Source of the DNA: a virus | Direction: 5' to 3' (one strand) | Virus record (IMG/VR): IMGVR_UViG_3300028925_010766 | Span: 1-38,115 of that record | Length of the DNA: 38,115 nucleotides | Part shown: piece by piece, positions 27,798 to 35,378 of the stretch | Numbering within the stretch: position 1 is the stretch's first letter | Layout of the letters: every line of letters starts with the position of its first letter | Position numbers and translations under genes: made by a program | Notes under the pieces: model-generated | The model's input: the letters and a program-made list of their open reading frames with translations, nothing else | Databases searched by the model: none | What the model was told of the DNA's origin: nothing

Positions 27798-28999
27798 TGA
27801 CGATGATGCCCAACATTGATCCGAGAATGCTTGAGATGATTTCTTCGTCTATGTCTTCGGGTGTCATCTCTGATGAGGAAGCCATGTCTTACGGAGTAGG
27901 CCCTGCGGGTCCTGGCAGGAAGTGGATGAGATCTAACGATCAGATTGCACTGATGGATGACAATAGGGGTCTCATTTTCAAAAAGACTATAGGCGGATCT
28001 TCTCCAAAGCCTCGGCCCCAACCTCAGGTACAGCAAGCCCCACAGAGACCATCAGCCCCAATGGGGTTTTCTTATTCTGCAAACAAAGAACCTGAGGACA
28101 TTCCTTTTCCGCAATTCAGTCCAGCACCTGAACCATTAGAACAGCTCATTGGTTCGGCTATACGGAAACTACAATTACAAGGCGAAGATTCCAGTACGGA
28201 ACAAGCTGTTCCGGAAACAACCCTAAGGCGTTCTGACATGCCAAACATGCCAGATGTCAGGTTTAATGCTGAGACGCCTCCTGTAAGGGGAATGGAATTT
28301 CAGCCAAGGCGCGATTCATTTAGCAAAGACATGCCGCCAAGAGACGACTTGTACACAAGTACGTTGCCAAGACAAGCGGCTTCTTTGACTCCAAAGGAAG
28401 AGAAAGTGAAGGACAGTCTTCAATCGAAAGATGTCCTTGTTCCATCTCTATCCATGGTTAAGCTCATAGAGGCCTCGGACTCTCTCAGGCTGATGGTTGA
28501 AACAACTGCGGAAGAAATAGGTGGAATAGAGTCTCCTGCTGATTCTGTTATTGTTACACCAACTGCCCTAAATCAAGTATCTGTTTCTAATGGCCCATAT
28601 CGGTTGGTGATTGATCCTAACACTAACGAAGCATGGGTAGAGTCTGCTGACGGGGAACTGGCAAGATTCCCTGTTGGCACCGGAGATATTACTGGTAATC
28701 GGTACGGGAAAAAGTATTTTTCCCCGGTGGGAACACATAAGATTGTTAGCAATGTGGACTATGAACAAGTTCAAGGCAGTTATGGTCCTACGTGGTTAGG
28801 ATTGGATGCCCCAAAAGCTGCAAGCGGACAAGGGTATGGATTGCACGGTCCTTACGAGAGAGAATCTGTAGAAGGTGATTCATTTGCTAACAAAGGCTAT
28901 GTTTCTCATGGGTGTATGCGGTTTAGAGAAAAAGATTTGATAACTCTTGGACAATGGCTCGACGTAGGGACCGAAGTTCAAGTATTGCCTTATGACTGA
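27797..28999 (+). CDS. L,D-transpeptidase (YkuD domain) with shared N-terminal tag, 400 aa
   Basis: The C-terminal 135 residues are a YkuD domain: PYRLVIDPNTNEAWVES, then KYFSPVGTHKI, then the catalytic pair H350 (GYGLHGPY) and SHGCMRF with nucleophile C373. Such enzymes cross-link peptidoglycan or attach proteins to it, or can be adapted for cell-wall cutting. Residues 1-20 (MTMMPNIDPRMLEMI) match the tag of the ART protein. Residues 30-260 are Pro/Gln-rich and disordered. Lying between portal and scaffold genes, it may be carried in the virion and act on the wall during entry. No signal peptide is seen. Confidence 0.88.
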   Translation: MTMMPNIDPRMLEMISSSMSSGVISDEEAMSYGVGPAGPGRKWMRSNDQIALMDDNRGLIFKKTIGGSSPKPRPQPQVQQAPQRPSAPMGFSYSANKEPEDIPFPQFSPAPEPLEQLIGSAIRKLQLQGEDSSTEQAVPETTLRRSDMPNMPDVRFNAETPPVRGMEFQPRRDSFSKDMPPRDDLYTSTLPRQAASLTPKEEKVKDSLQSKDVLVPSLSMVKLIEASDSLRLMVETTAEEIGGIESPADSVIVTPTALNQVSVSNGPYRLVIDPNTNEAWVESADGELARFPVGTGDITGNRYGKKYFSPVGTHKIVSNVDYEQVQGSYGPTWLGLDAPKAASGQGYGLHGPYERESVEGDSFANKGYVSHGCMRFREKDLITLGQWLDVGTEVQVLPYD

Positions 29000-29174
29000 C
29001 ATGCCTCAGAGTGTGCAGGATGCCATTGCCCGAAACGTGCTAAAAGGCAAGCGGTGGGTCATGGTAAATATGGATGTAACACCCCCTGTCGTCGTAAAGC
29101 GCGGCGATATGAACCACGCAGACTGGCTTGAGGTTTTCAAGGCGGTCAAGAAACACGCGGAGAAAGCACTATGA
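28992..29174 (+). CDS. Small hypothetical protein, 60 aa
   Basis: It overlaps the L,D-transpeptidase by eight bases and the next gene by ATGA. The product has a helical start (SVQDAIARNVLKGKRW), a strand pair and an amphipathic basic helix at the end (LEVFKAVKKHAEKAL). Function unknown. Confidence 0.55.
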   Translation: MTDMPQSVQDAIARNVLKGKRWVMVNMDVTPPVVVKRGDMNHADWLEVFKAVKKHAEKAL

Positions 29175-29293
29175 AATCTGGATTGAACAAAGCACCCAAG
29201 ATGGCTAGTTCCGGTTCCAAGGGAATGCCTCCGAAGGCCAAAGCAAAAGGTGGGCAGTCTCCCACCACCAAACGTGCTTCCAAGCAGTACTAA
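29171..29293 (+). CDS. Basic mini-protein, 40 aa
   Basis: ATG at 29171 in ATGA overlap. The product is Lys/Ser/Gly/Pro-rich (KAPKMASSGSKG, PPKAKAKGG) with no fold expected. It matches the style of the other Lys-rich mini-proteins at 22600, 22723 and 33654. Confidence 0.55.
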   Translation: MKSGLNKAPKMASSGSKGMPPKAKAKGGQSPTTKRASKQY

Positions 29294-29324
29294 TGAATCC
29301 CCTTAGCCAAGGAAAGAACTCGCC

Positions 29325-30179
29325 ATGACAGAAGTCGTGGACAACACTAGTGCGACGGAGCCTGTCGATGCTAGTGCAGCAGACCCTGATCCGCAGGCCG
29401 TAGACAAAGAAGAGGGCACAGAGCCTACTTCTACGCCGGATTCGGAGCCTAGTGATAGTGGTGCGCTAAACTCCACTCAACAGGCTACCGTCCGACGACT
29501 TATGGAACAGCGGGATCAGCAATGGCAACAGTGGCACCAAGGTCAACGAAACGCCCAGGCAAACGCCGGAGCCCAAAGTGCGGCGGCAGCAGCCGAAGTG
29601 GACGAGATGACTCAGGAGCTACGAGGGTTGTATACAGACGATGAGGTCGGACAAAAGACGTTCGAGACTATCGAGAAACATTTGAAGAAGCGACTTGCAG
29701 CGGGGGGCCAAGGTCCCAACGCATCACAGGTGGCTCAGATTGCACGACAGGAAGCGGACAAGGTTCGCAACCAAGTGCAGTCTGGCGTAGCAGTTACTAA
29801 TGAGGTGAGAGCCCTCGTGTCTGAGGGCGTCATCTCTACTCAGTCCGAGCAGAGGATTGTAGAAGCCGAATACACCAATCGGTTAAGCGATCCTTCAATG
29901 GCGCAGGCTGCTTCTACTCCTATTGGAGCGGAGATGATCCTAAAGGGGGTTGTCTACGACCTAATCAAGACCAAGAAGATTAAACCTGGGGCAAAGCCTA
30001 AGCCACCTGCGAATCCTCTTACCTCCGGTGGAAACGGCTCTCCTTCTCCTGTTGCGTCAAAAGAAGCCTTGGACCCAAGAAAGTCTCCGTTTGCATCCGT
30101 TCGGGCCATGTCAGAAGCAGACGTAAGGGCTGCGGCTGACACGTCTCGCGGTAACTTTGCGGGGGCTGCAAATGGCTGA
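29325..30179 (+). CDS. Putative scaffolding protein, 284 aa
   Basis: An acidic disordered N-terminus (about 1-50), a long Gln/Ala-rich helical centre (50-190) and a Pro/Lys-rich stretch (220-245) before a short C-terminal helix fit phage scaffolding proteins, which form the inner core of the procapsid and are later removed. Position before the capsid gene supports this. It starts at ATG 29325. No protease motif is visible. Confidence 0.65.
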   Translation: MTEVVDNTSATEPVDASAADPDPQAVDKEEGTEPTSTPDSEPSDSGALNSTQQATVRRLMEQRDQQWQQWHQGQRNAQANAGAQSAAAAAEVDEMTQELRGLYTDDEVGQKTFETIEKHLKKRLAAGGQGPNASQVAQIARQEADKVRNQVQSGVAVTNEVRALVSEGVISTQSEQRIVEAEYTNRLSDPSMAQAASTPIGAEMILKGVVYDLIKTKKIKPGAKPKPPANPLTSGGNGSPSPVASKEALDPRKSPFASVRAMSEADVRAAADTSRGNFAGAANG

Positions 30180-30963
30180 AAAGGGACTTATTGAGCGAAC
30201 GACAGATAAAGCCAAGGCTGCTATCAATGAGGCCGAAACAGAAAAGAACGTACCCAAGTTCCGCAAGGCTGTTGATTGGGCTATGGCCCAGTCAATCGAA
30301 AACCACGGAACAGACTGCGGTATCTGTGGATGGAAACCATGGTCACATAACAAAGAGCAGAGCTTACAGGCGCACATCACCCGAAAGCACCGCTCTACCA
30401 TTATTGACTTATACGACAATCAGGTTTTAAACCTATCTGATCTTTCGCCAGCAAACCCTTCGGATGATGATAATGAATTGTTTGCTACCGCAGGGATCAC
30501 TCGTGTAGAAGACCTAGATCGGCATGACTTCCTTGCAGTCCCTCAGGCGATTAAGGACAAGATTGAGGGAGACGGTGGAGTTGGTAGATGGGTAAGAGAT
30601 GACCGTCTGGAGCATTTTAAGAATCAAGGTGCCACGATCACTCAAGGCGCACATGGAACCAACCAGCCCAGTAGTGAAAACGGCGCATTGCGTACCAATG
30701 AGTTGACACACGTCACTATGCCGCACGAACTGGCAGAGAGGCGATCCCGCCAGAAAGAAGCTCGTGTTAACGATCAGCTTGTGGCTAGGGCTGAAGAGAT
30801 CGAGAAAACAAAGGACAAGTACGAAAAGAAGACCTATGACTATCTCCGGAAGGAACGGGGTCTGGATCATGGGAAAGCTGGACAGGTGGCAAAGGCTTTG
30901 GCCGGACGCCGCCAGCGTGAAGGTGGCGACGGCAATGGATTACGCATTACCGATGGCCGCTGA
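30172..30963 (+). CDS. C2H2 zinc-finger-like protein, 263 aa
   Basis: ATG at 30172 overlaps the scaffold stop and follows a G-run. A candidate zinc finger, CGICGW then HITRKH, lies at about residues 43-67; the rest is helical, with a long charged helical segment near the C-terminus and a basic tail (GRRQREGG). C2H2 fingers are unusual in phages. It is placed between scaffold and decoration genes, so a structural or DNA-binding role in the head is possible. Confidence 0.55.
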   Translation: MAEKGLIERTTDKAKAAINEAETEKNVPKFRKAVDWAMAQSIENHGTDCGICGWKPWSHNKEQSLQAHITRKHRSTIIDLYDNQVLNLSDLSPANPSDDDNELFATAGITRVEDLDRHDFLAVPQAIKDKIEGDGGVGRWVRDDRLEHFKNQGATITQGAHGTNQPSSENGALRTNELTHVTMPHELAERRSRQKEARVNDQLVARAEEIEKTKDKYEKKTYDYLRKERGLDHGKAGQVAKALAGRRQREGGDGNGLRITDGR

Positions 30964-30996
30964 GTAAGGGTCAGTGCGGTACTGCTGAACCCATAA

Positions 30997-31014
30997 GCGG
31001 AAGGGCAATTCCGC
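30997..31014 (+). terminator. Small hairpin before the decoration gene
   Basis: GCGGAA (30997-31002) pairs with TTCCGC (31009-31014) over a six-base loop in the gap before the decoration gene, and a partly overlapping GGAAGG/CCTTTCC pairing is also possible. It may separate scaffold-region and capsid transcripts. Confidence 0.45.
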
Positions 31015-31047
31015 CTTTCCGTACATGTACAAGAAGGGAGATCACTG

Positions 31048-31560
31048 ATGGCTAATGCTGATCGACCGCATGGGTTCGTACCGTATTCGGCCCTATTGCG
31101 CTGTCGTCCGTATGGCTGTGATGGTTCAGAGATTCAGTATGAGAACGATGCGATGCACGTTGAATCTGACGGGCTTGTACACGTTGCGACTGCTGGTTCT
31201 TTGACTCACATTGGCAGCAATATTGCATACCATGCTGCCGTTGCTGCTAGTGCAACTTCTGCTAATCCGGTTATTGTTTCGGATCACACAGAGCAGTTGT
31301 ACGAAGCACAAGATGATGCCCAGGCTACTAGCGCACAGGCTTCCGTTGGAAGTATGTGTAATGGTAGCGTTACTACGGGCTCTACAGTTACGCTACTGTC
31401 GAAGCAAGAACTCGACATGAGCGGCATTGGCGAAACCACAAACACTTGGCAGATTTTGGGACTGGTCCCGCGCATTGATAACGCTTTTGGTAGCAATGCG
31501 GATCTGGTGTGTCAGTTGAACGCTGGTGAAGGCCTCTTAACCGTCGCAGCGGGGATCTAA
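31048..31560 (+). CDS. Head decoration protein, 170 aa
   Basis: It opens MANADRPHGFVPY, typical for capsid decoration proteins, with strand-rich Ala/Thr/Ser sequence. ATG at 31048 follows GGGAG. The gene lies directly before the capsid gene, as usual. It probably covers the shell's outer surface and stabilises it. Confidence 0.8.
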   Translation: MANADRPHGFVPYSALLRCRPYGCDGSEIQYENDAMHVESDGLVHVATAGSLTHIGSNIAYHAAVAASATSANPVIVSDHTEQLYEAQDDAQATSAQASVGSMCNGSVTTGSTVTLLSKQELDMSGIGETTNTWQILGLVPRIDNAFGSNADLVCQLNAGEGLLTVAAGI

Positions 31561-31563
31561 CCC

Positions 31564-32469
31564 ATGGCTGGAATAGAACAGACCGCCAACTGGACGAACG
31601 CTACAACTTTGCGTGGAATCGACACTGTCGTTTTTCACAAGTGGCGTCAACGTCCCGCAGTAGGCCGTACAGTATTTAACGTCAAAGAGTCCACACAGTA
31701 TCGTGAACACTCTCTGACAGCAGGTGGAGTCGGCGTCATGCAGCAGGTTGCTGAAGGCGAGCAGATCACCTACCTGAGCAACAATGAAGGGTTCCTCCAG
31801 ACCTTCACTCACCTGGACTACGCGAACGGCTTCCGAGTCACTCGTCGTATGTATCGGGACGAGTTGTATGGTCTCATGGAGGACCTCGCCGGAGAACTGT
31901 CCTTGAGCGCAGATGCGTCTGAGGAAACGATCCTGGCGAACCACTTCAATCGTGCCACCAACTCCAGCTATACCGGGGCCGATGGCGTCGAGTTGTCTTC
32001 ATCCGCGCACGTTCGTGAAGACGGTACGACCTATTCTAATGAGTTGTCTGCTGCTGCTGATCTGAGCCAGACCTCTCTTGAACAGGCTCTTATCGACTTC
32101 TCGGACTTCCGTGACGGTGGCAGCAAGCGGTTGCAGATCGAGCCGCAGTATTTGCTGGTTCCTAAGGAAGAGCGTTTCAATGCTGATCGTCTGCTTCAGT
32201 CGAGCCAGACGCCGGATGACAACACCAATGCGATCAATCCCGTCAAGGGTATCGTCCAGCCTCTCGTGTGGAACTACCTGACAGATACAGATCGTTGGTT
32301 CGTACTCTCCGACAAGCAGGACCATGGAATGACCCTATACACTAGGGAAGAGCCTTGGACGGACTATGAGTATGATTTCGATACCAAGGATTACAAAGTC
32401 ACTCTGATGTTCGCTCAGTCAAGTGGTTGGACTGATCCGAAGGGTGTATACTGCTCCGCGCAGGCATAA
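31564..32469 (+). CDS. Major capsid protein, HK97 fold
   Basis: The 301-residue protein lies four bases after the decoration gene. Residues 1-125 fit the N-arm, E-loop and spine helix region (YREHSLTAGGVGVMQQ), and later parts have PQYLLVPKEERF and the strand DYKVTLMFAQSSGWTDPKG of the peripheral domain. It forms the icosahedral shell. A strong hairpin follows it. The HK97 fold is inferred from gene order and pattern. Confidence 0.85.
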   Translation: MAGIEQTANWTNATTLRGIDTVVFHKWRQRPAVGRTVFNVKESTQYREHSLTAGGVGVMQQVAEGEQITYLSNNEGFLQTFTHLDYANGFRVTRRMYRDELYGLMEDLAGELSLSADASEETILANHFNRATNSSYTGADGVELSSSAHVREDGTTYSNELSAAADLSQTSLEQALIDFSDFRDGGSKRLQIEPQYLLVPKEERFNADRLLQSSQTPDDNTNAINPVKGIVQPLVWNYLTDTDRWFVLSDKQDHGMTLYTREEPWTDYEYDFDTKDYKVTLMFAQSSGWTDPKGVYCSAQA

Positions 32470-32477
32470 ATAGGTAG

Positions 32478-32508
32478 GGTAGGGGAGGGCATTCGGCCCT
32501 CCCCTACC
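32478..32508. terminator. 13-bp GC-rich hairpin after the capsid gene
   Basis: GGTAGGGGAGGGC (32478-32490) pairs with GCCCTCCCCTACC (32496-32508) over an ATTCG loop. It may lower downstream expression relative to capsid protein or protect the capsid mRNA; only a short T-pair follows. Confidence 0.7.
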
Positions 32509-32577
32509 GTTCCGCCAGTTCAGGAGGTGACTGGCTCAATTTCGCACGGATGCGGCATTTAGGGACGGAGAATAAAC

Positions 32578-33654
32578 GTGGCAAATCTTTCATTTAATGG
32601 AACTAGCGGTCTTTGGGTTAATCTGGACAAACCTGGAGGTAGGGTATATTTCGTTGCTGATCCCGGTACGGCCAGTGTGCCTAGCACCTATGGTGTGGCA
32701 GCAAAAGGCCGCACAGGCTCAGGACTTAATGCCTCGGACGACAATGATGGCTTAACCCCAGAACGTCCTCTGGCTACAATTCAGTCTGCTATTGGCGACT
32801 GCACAGCAGGTCGCGGCGACACGGTAGCCCTTCTTCCTGGGGCCATTGCCATTACGGCGGCAATTACAATCGGTAAAGACGATGTGACATTGACGGCTGC
32901 ACAGCCCGTTAGTGCGCGTCAGTATCCGAATGTGACGATCTCGACTGCTACTGATGTCAGTATGCTGGAAATCAATGCGAACAATGTGACGATTGATAGT
33001 ATCAGGTTCGACGATAACGTCACTGCGGCAACGGCTGGATCTGCATCTATCGACGTAAATACGTCAAGCACTGGAGAAGACTTTTCTGGTGTTCGTATTC
33101 TGAATTGCTGGATTGACCATGTCGGCATGACCGATTCAGACCGGGACGGTGTTAGCCTAGGTACGGACGCTAATGATGGTGCGATAGCTGCACTGGTCGA
33201 AGGCTGTACAATTATCGAGGCAGGTCGAGATGCCATCGTAATCAATGTCGGTTCTGAGCATACTACGGTTCGGAATTGTAAGATTTATGATGTTGCTGAC
33301 GTAACACTGAACGGCGTTAAGGTTTTGGCAACTTCCTGCACAATCGAAGACTGCGATATTCTTACCAGCGGTGCTGATGGGACTGGGTGCATTCACAATG
33401 GCGTTGCTGCGGCCCGCATGGTTGCGAACAACAACAACCTTGCCGCATTTGGCGCACATACTGCGTGTATTCATGTAATCGCAACTGCCACACAGCGGAC
33501 GCATAACAATCACATGACCGCGACTGCGGCTGGAAACTTTGTTAACTACATCGGTGACAATACGACTCCAAGCGCAGACACTGGTTTTGAGAACGTATTT
33601 GCTGGTACGTCTGGCATCACGGTGTTCTCGAACTCCACAGATGACGGCAGCTAA
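32578..33654 (+). CDS. Right-handed beta-helix (pectate-lyase-like) protein, 358 aa
   Basis: GTG at 32578 with GGAG upstream. After a short N-terminal part (about 1-45) with a glycine-rich turn, the sequence shows repeating turns with alternating Val/Ile and Asn/Asp (NVTIDSIRFDD, GVRILNCWIDHVG, TVRNCKIYDVADV). This is the pattern of a parallel beta-helix as in tailspikes and NosD-like proteins. It sits between capsid and tail adaptor, so it may be a head fibre or a decoration rather than the tailspike itself. No polysaccharide-lyase residues can be assigned. Confidence 0.7.
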   Translation: MANLSFNGTSGLWVNLDKPGGRVYFVADPGTASVPSTYGVAAKGRTGSGLNASDDNDGLTPERPLATIQSAIGDCTAGRGDTVALLPGAIAITAAITIGKDDVTLTAAQPVSARQYPNVTISTATDVSMLEINANNVTIDSIRFDDNVTAATAGSASIDVNTSSTGEDFSGVRILNCWIDHVGMTDSDRDGVSLGTDANDGAIAALVEGCTIIEAGRDAIVINVGSEHTTVRNCKIYDVADVTLNGVKVLATSCTIEDCDILTSGADGTGCIHNGVAAARMVANNNNLAAFGAHTACIHVIATATQRTHNNHMTATAAGNFVNYIGDNTTPSADTGFENVFAGTSGITVFSNSTDDGS

Positions 33655-33809
33655 TGCACGATGATGTAATTAAGACGTTATTAAAACAGGGATTGTCCGA
33701 CAAGGAGATCCATGAGCGTCTTAATAATACTCATCGAGAATGCACCTTGAAGGATGTTCAATTGGTCTTAAAGTCTAAACCGAAGGCAAAAGCCAAGTCA
33801 AAGAAGTAA
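33654..33809 (+). CDS. Small basic HTH-like protein, 51 aa
   Basis: TAATG overlap with the beta-helix stop. Residues 8-40 (KQGLSDKEIHERLNN) suggest a small HTH with a KPKAKAKSKK tail. It resembles the other Lys-rich mini-proteins of the late operon. Function unknown. Confidence 0.6.
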   Translation: MHDDVIKTLLKQGLSDKEIHERLNNTHRECTLKDVQLVLKSKPKAKAKSKK

Positions 33810-33879
33810 TCGACGGGAGCGGGGGCTACTGCTATGGTCTCCGCTCCTGATACGCACAATAAATTGAAAGGATACAAGC

Positions 33880-34290
33880 ATGGCAGTTCCTAGCGGTGGT
33901 GCGGGTCTAGTAACAGCACTTTACAACAACGGAAAAGCTTTTGTCGCCACATGGTCTGGAACCTGGTCTGGCACGGGCGAGTTTACGAACACAATCATCG
34001 TGAACCTTTCCGATCTCAATTACACCAACAATATGCGGATCTCCAAGGTCCACGTCTCTGCAACTGCCGGTATCTCCGCACAGTTGGAGTTCCATGATGC
34101 GTCGTCTAATGATCTGATCTACAAGCATCAACTTGGCAATACTGGGAATGTGGTGCTGGATTTTTCAGACATCGGCGGCCTACAGAGAGAGCGTAACTAC
34201 GCAGCAGATACCGGAAACATTGTAATGACGACTCTGTCGGCAGCGTCGGCTGATGCAATCAGTGTGGTTGTTATTGGAACCTGTGCGTAA
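33880..34290 (+). CDS. Small virion protein, 136 aa
   Basis: ATG at 33880 with AAAGG upstream. A strand-rich protein with a probable jelly-roll or Ig-like layout (GISAQLEFHDASSNDLIYK, IVMTTLSAASADAISVVVIG). It resembles the small structural proteins often placed between capsid and tail adaptor. Function inferred from place. Confidence 0.6.
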   Translation: MAVPSGGAGLVTALYNNGKAFVATWSGTWSGTGEFTNTIIVNLSDLNYTNNMRISKVHVSATAGISAQLEFHDASSNDLIYKHQLGNTGNVVLDFSDIGGLQRERNYAADTGNIVMTTLSAASADAISVVVIGTCA

Positions 34291-34355
34291 GTCTTGTCTA
34301 TGTTTCGGGCATTTTTGCGTAGCAAGCGGAAGGGAATATCTAAAGGGGACATCTA

Positions 34356-35378
34356 ATGCCCAAAGCACTAGGGAAGATCATCAACGCAGGCATGAAGGAA
34401 GTCGGTGAGCCCGAAGTCACGTCTTTCGACGCAAACAACATCCTTCAGCAGAGACTTATCGAGGTCGCCAATAATGCCGTCAGAGGCCTAGTAGATCGCC
34501 TAGACTACGACTGGCTATTCAAGCGGACGACTCTGTCTACTACGGATGACATCAACGCAGATTCCGCAGCAGTTACAAAGGACAGCACGACAGTTACCTC
34601 TGTAGATTCAGGCGGGGTGAATGCCAATTCGTTTACCGGGGCCGCAGCGGGGATGTATTTCCGAGCAAGCGGAACACAAAAGTCCTATCTAATCAACTCT
34701 GTGAACCTCTCAGGCTCTCCACATACAGTAGTTCTTGAGACTGCTTATTTAGATACGACCTCTGCGAGTAAGGGTTATAGGATATTCCAAGACACCTACG
34801 CCATTACTGACGCAGACTTTGACTTTGGGTCTCTATCAATTGCGTCTTATGGAGACTCTGGAACATGGTCATCAGGAATCTCTGGACTACTGGAGGACAA
34901 CCACCTGGACCTAGTGACTCTTCCGGAGCTTTACCGTAGAAGCGGTGGAGATCCTCATAGAGACACGTCCGGCAGGCCGATCCTCATTGCTCCAGTCAAG
35001 GCAGACTCCAGTAGCAATCCTCAGTTCAAGCTCTGGCCGTTCCCGACTGATGATTTCCTGATTGAACTATGGTATATCGCCTTCTTTACGGAGAACACTA
35101 CATTTGCTACTAATATGTTTGGAGGTGACGCACCAGAGAGTGCGTATGACTACGTCGAACATAAAGTAGTGGGCGCGGCTCATAAATGGGATGAGGCGTT
35201 TGACCATGCAGCCGTTGCCGAGCAAGAGGCAGAAATAGCCTTGATGAACGTCATCCGCAGAGAGAACCGAGAGAAAATCAACGTAGGATTCAACGTAGAG
35301 ACCTACCGTCGATCTTACGGAGTGAGATACCCTACTAGGTCTGGTATTACCTTTGATACTGTGAGACGGAGAGGGTAG
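34356..35378 (+). CDS. Tail adaptor / tail tube A-like protein, 340 aa
   Basis: The N-terminal helical region (residues 1-50, GKIINAGMKEVGEPEV), a strand-rich insertion (60-145) and a helix-strand core with FKLWPFPTDDFLIELWYIAF (about 225-245) fit podovirus tail adaptor (gp11/gp4-like) proteins. They join the portal to the tail nozzle. It is followed without a gap by the next gene. Assignment by pattern and gene order. Confidence 0.65.
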   Translation: MPKALGKIINAGMKEVGEPEVTSFDANNILQQRLIEVANNAVRGLVDRLDYDWLFKRTTLSTTDDINADSAAVTKDSTTVTSVDSGGVNANSFTGAAAGMYFRASGTQKSYLINSVNLSGSPHTVVLETAYLDTTSASKGYRIFQDTYAITDADFDFGSLSIASYGDSGTWSSGISGLLEDNHLDLVTLPELYRRSGGDPHRDTSGRPILIAPVKADSSSNPQFKLWPFPTDDFLIELWYIAFFTENTTFATNMFGGDAPESAYDYVEHKVVGAAHKWDEAFDHAAVAEQEAEIALMNVIRRENREKINVGFNVETYRRSYGVRYPTRSGITFDTVRRRG

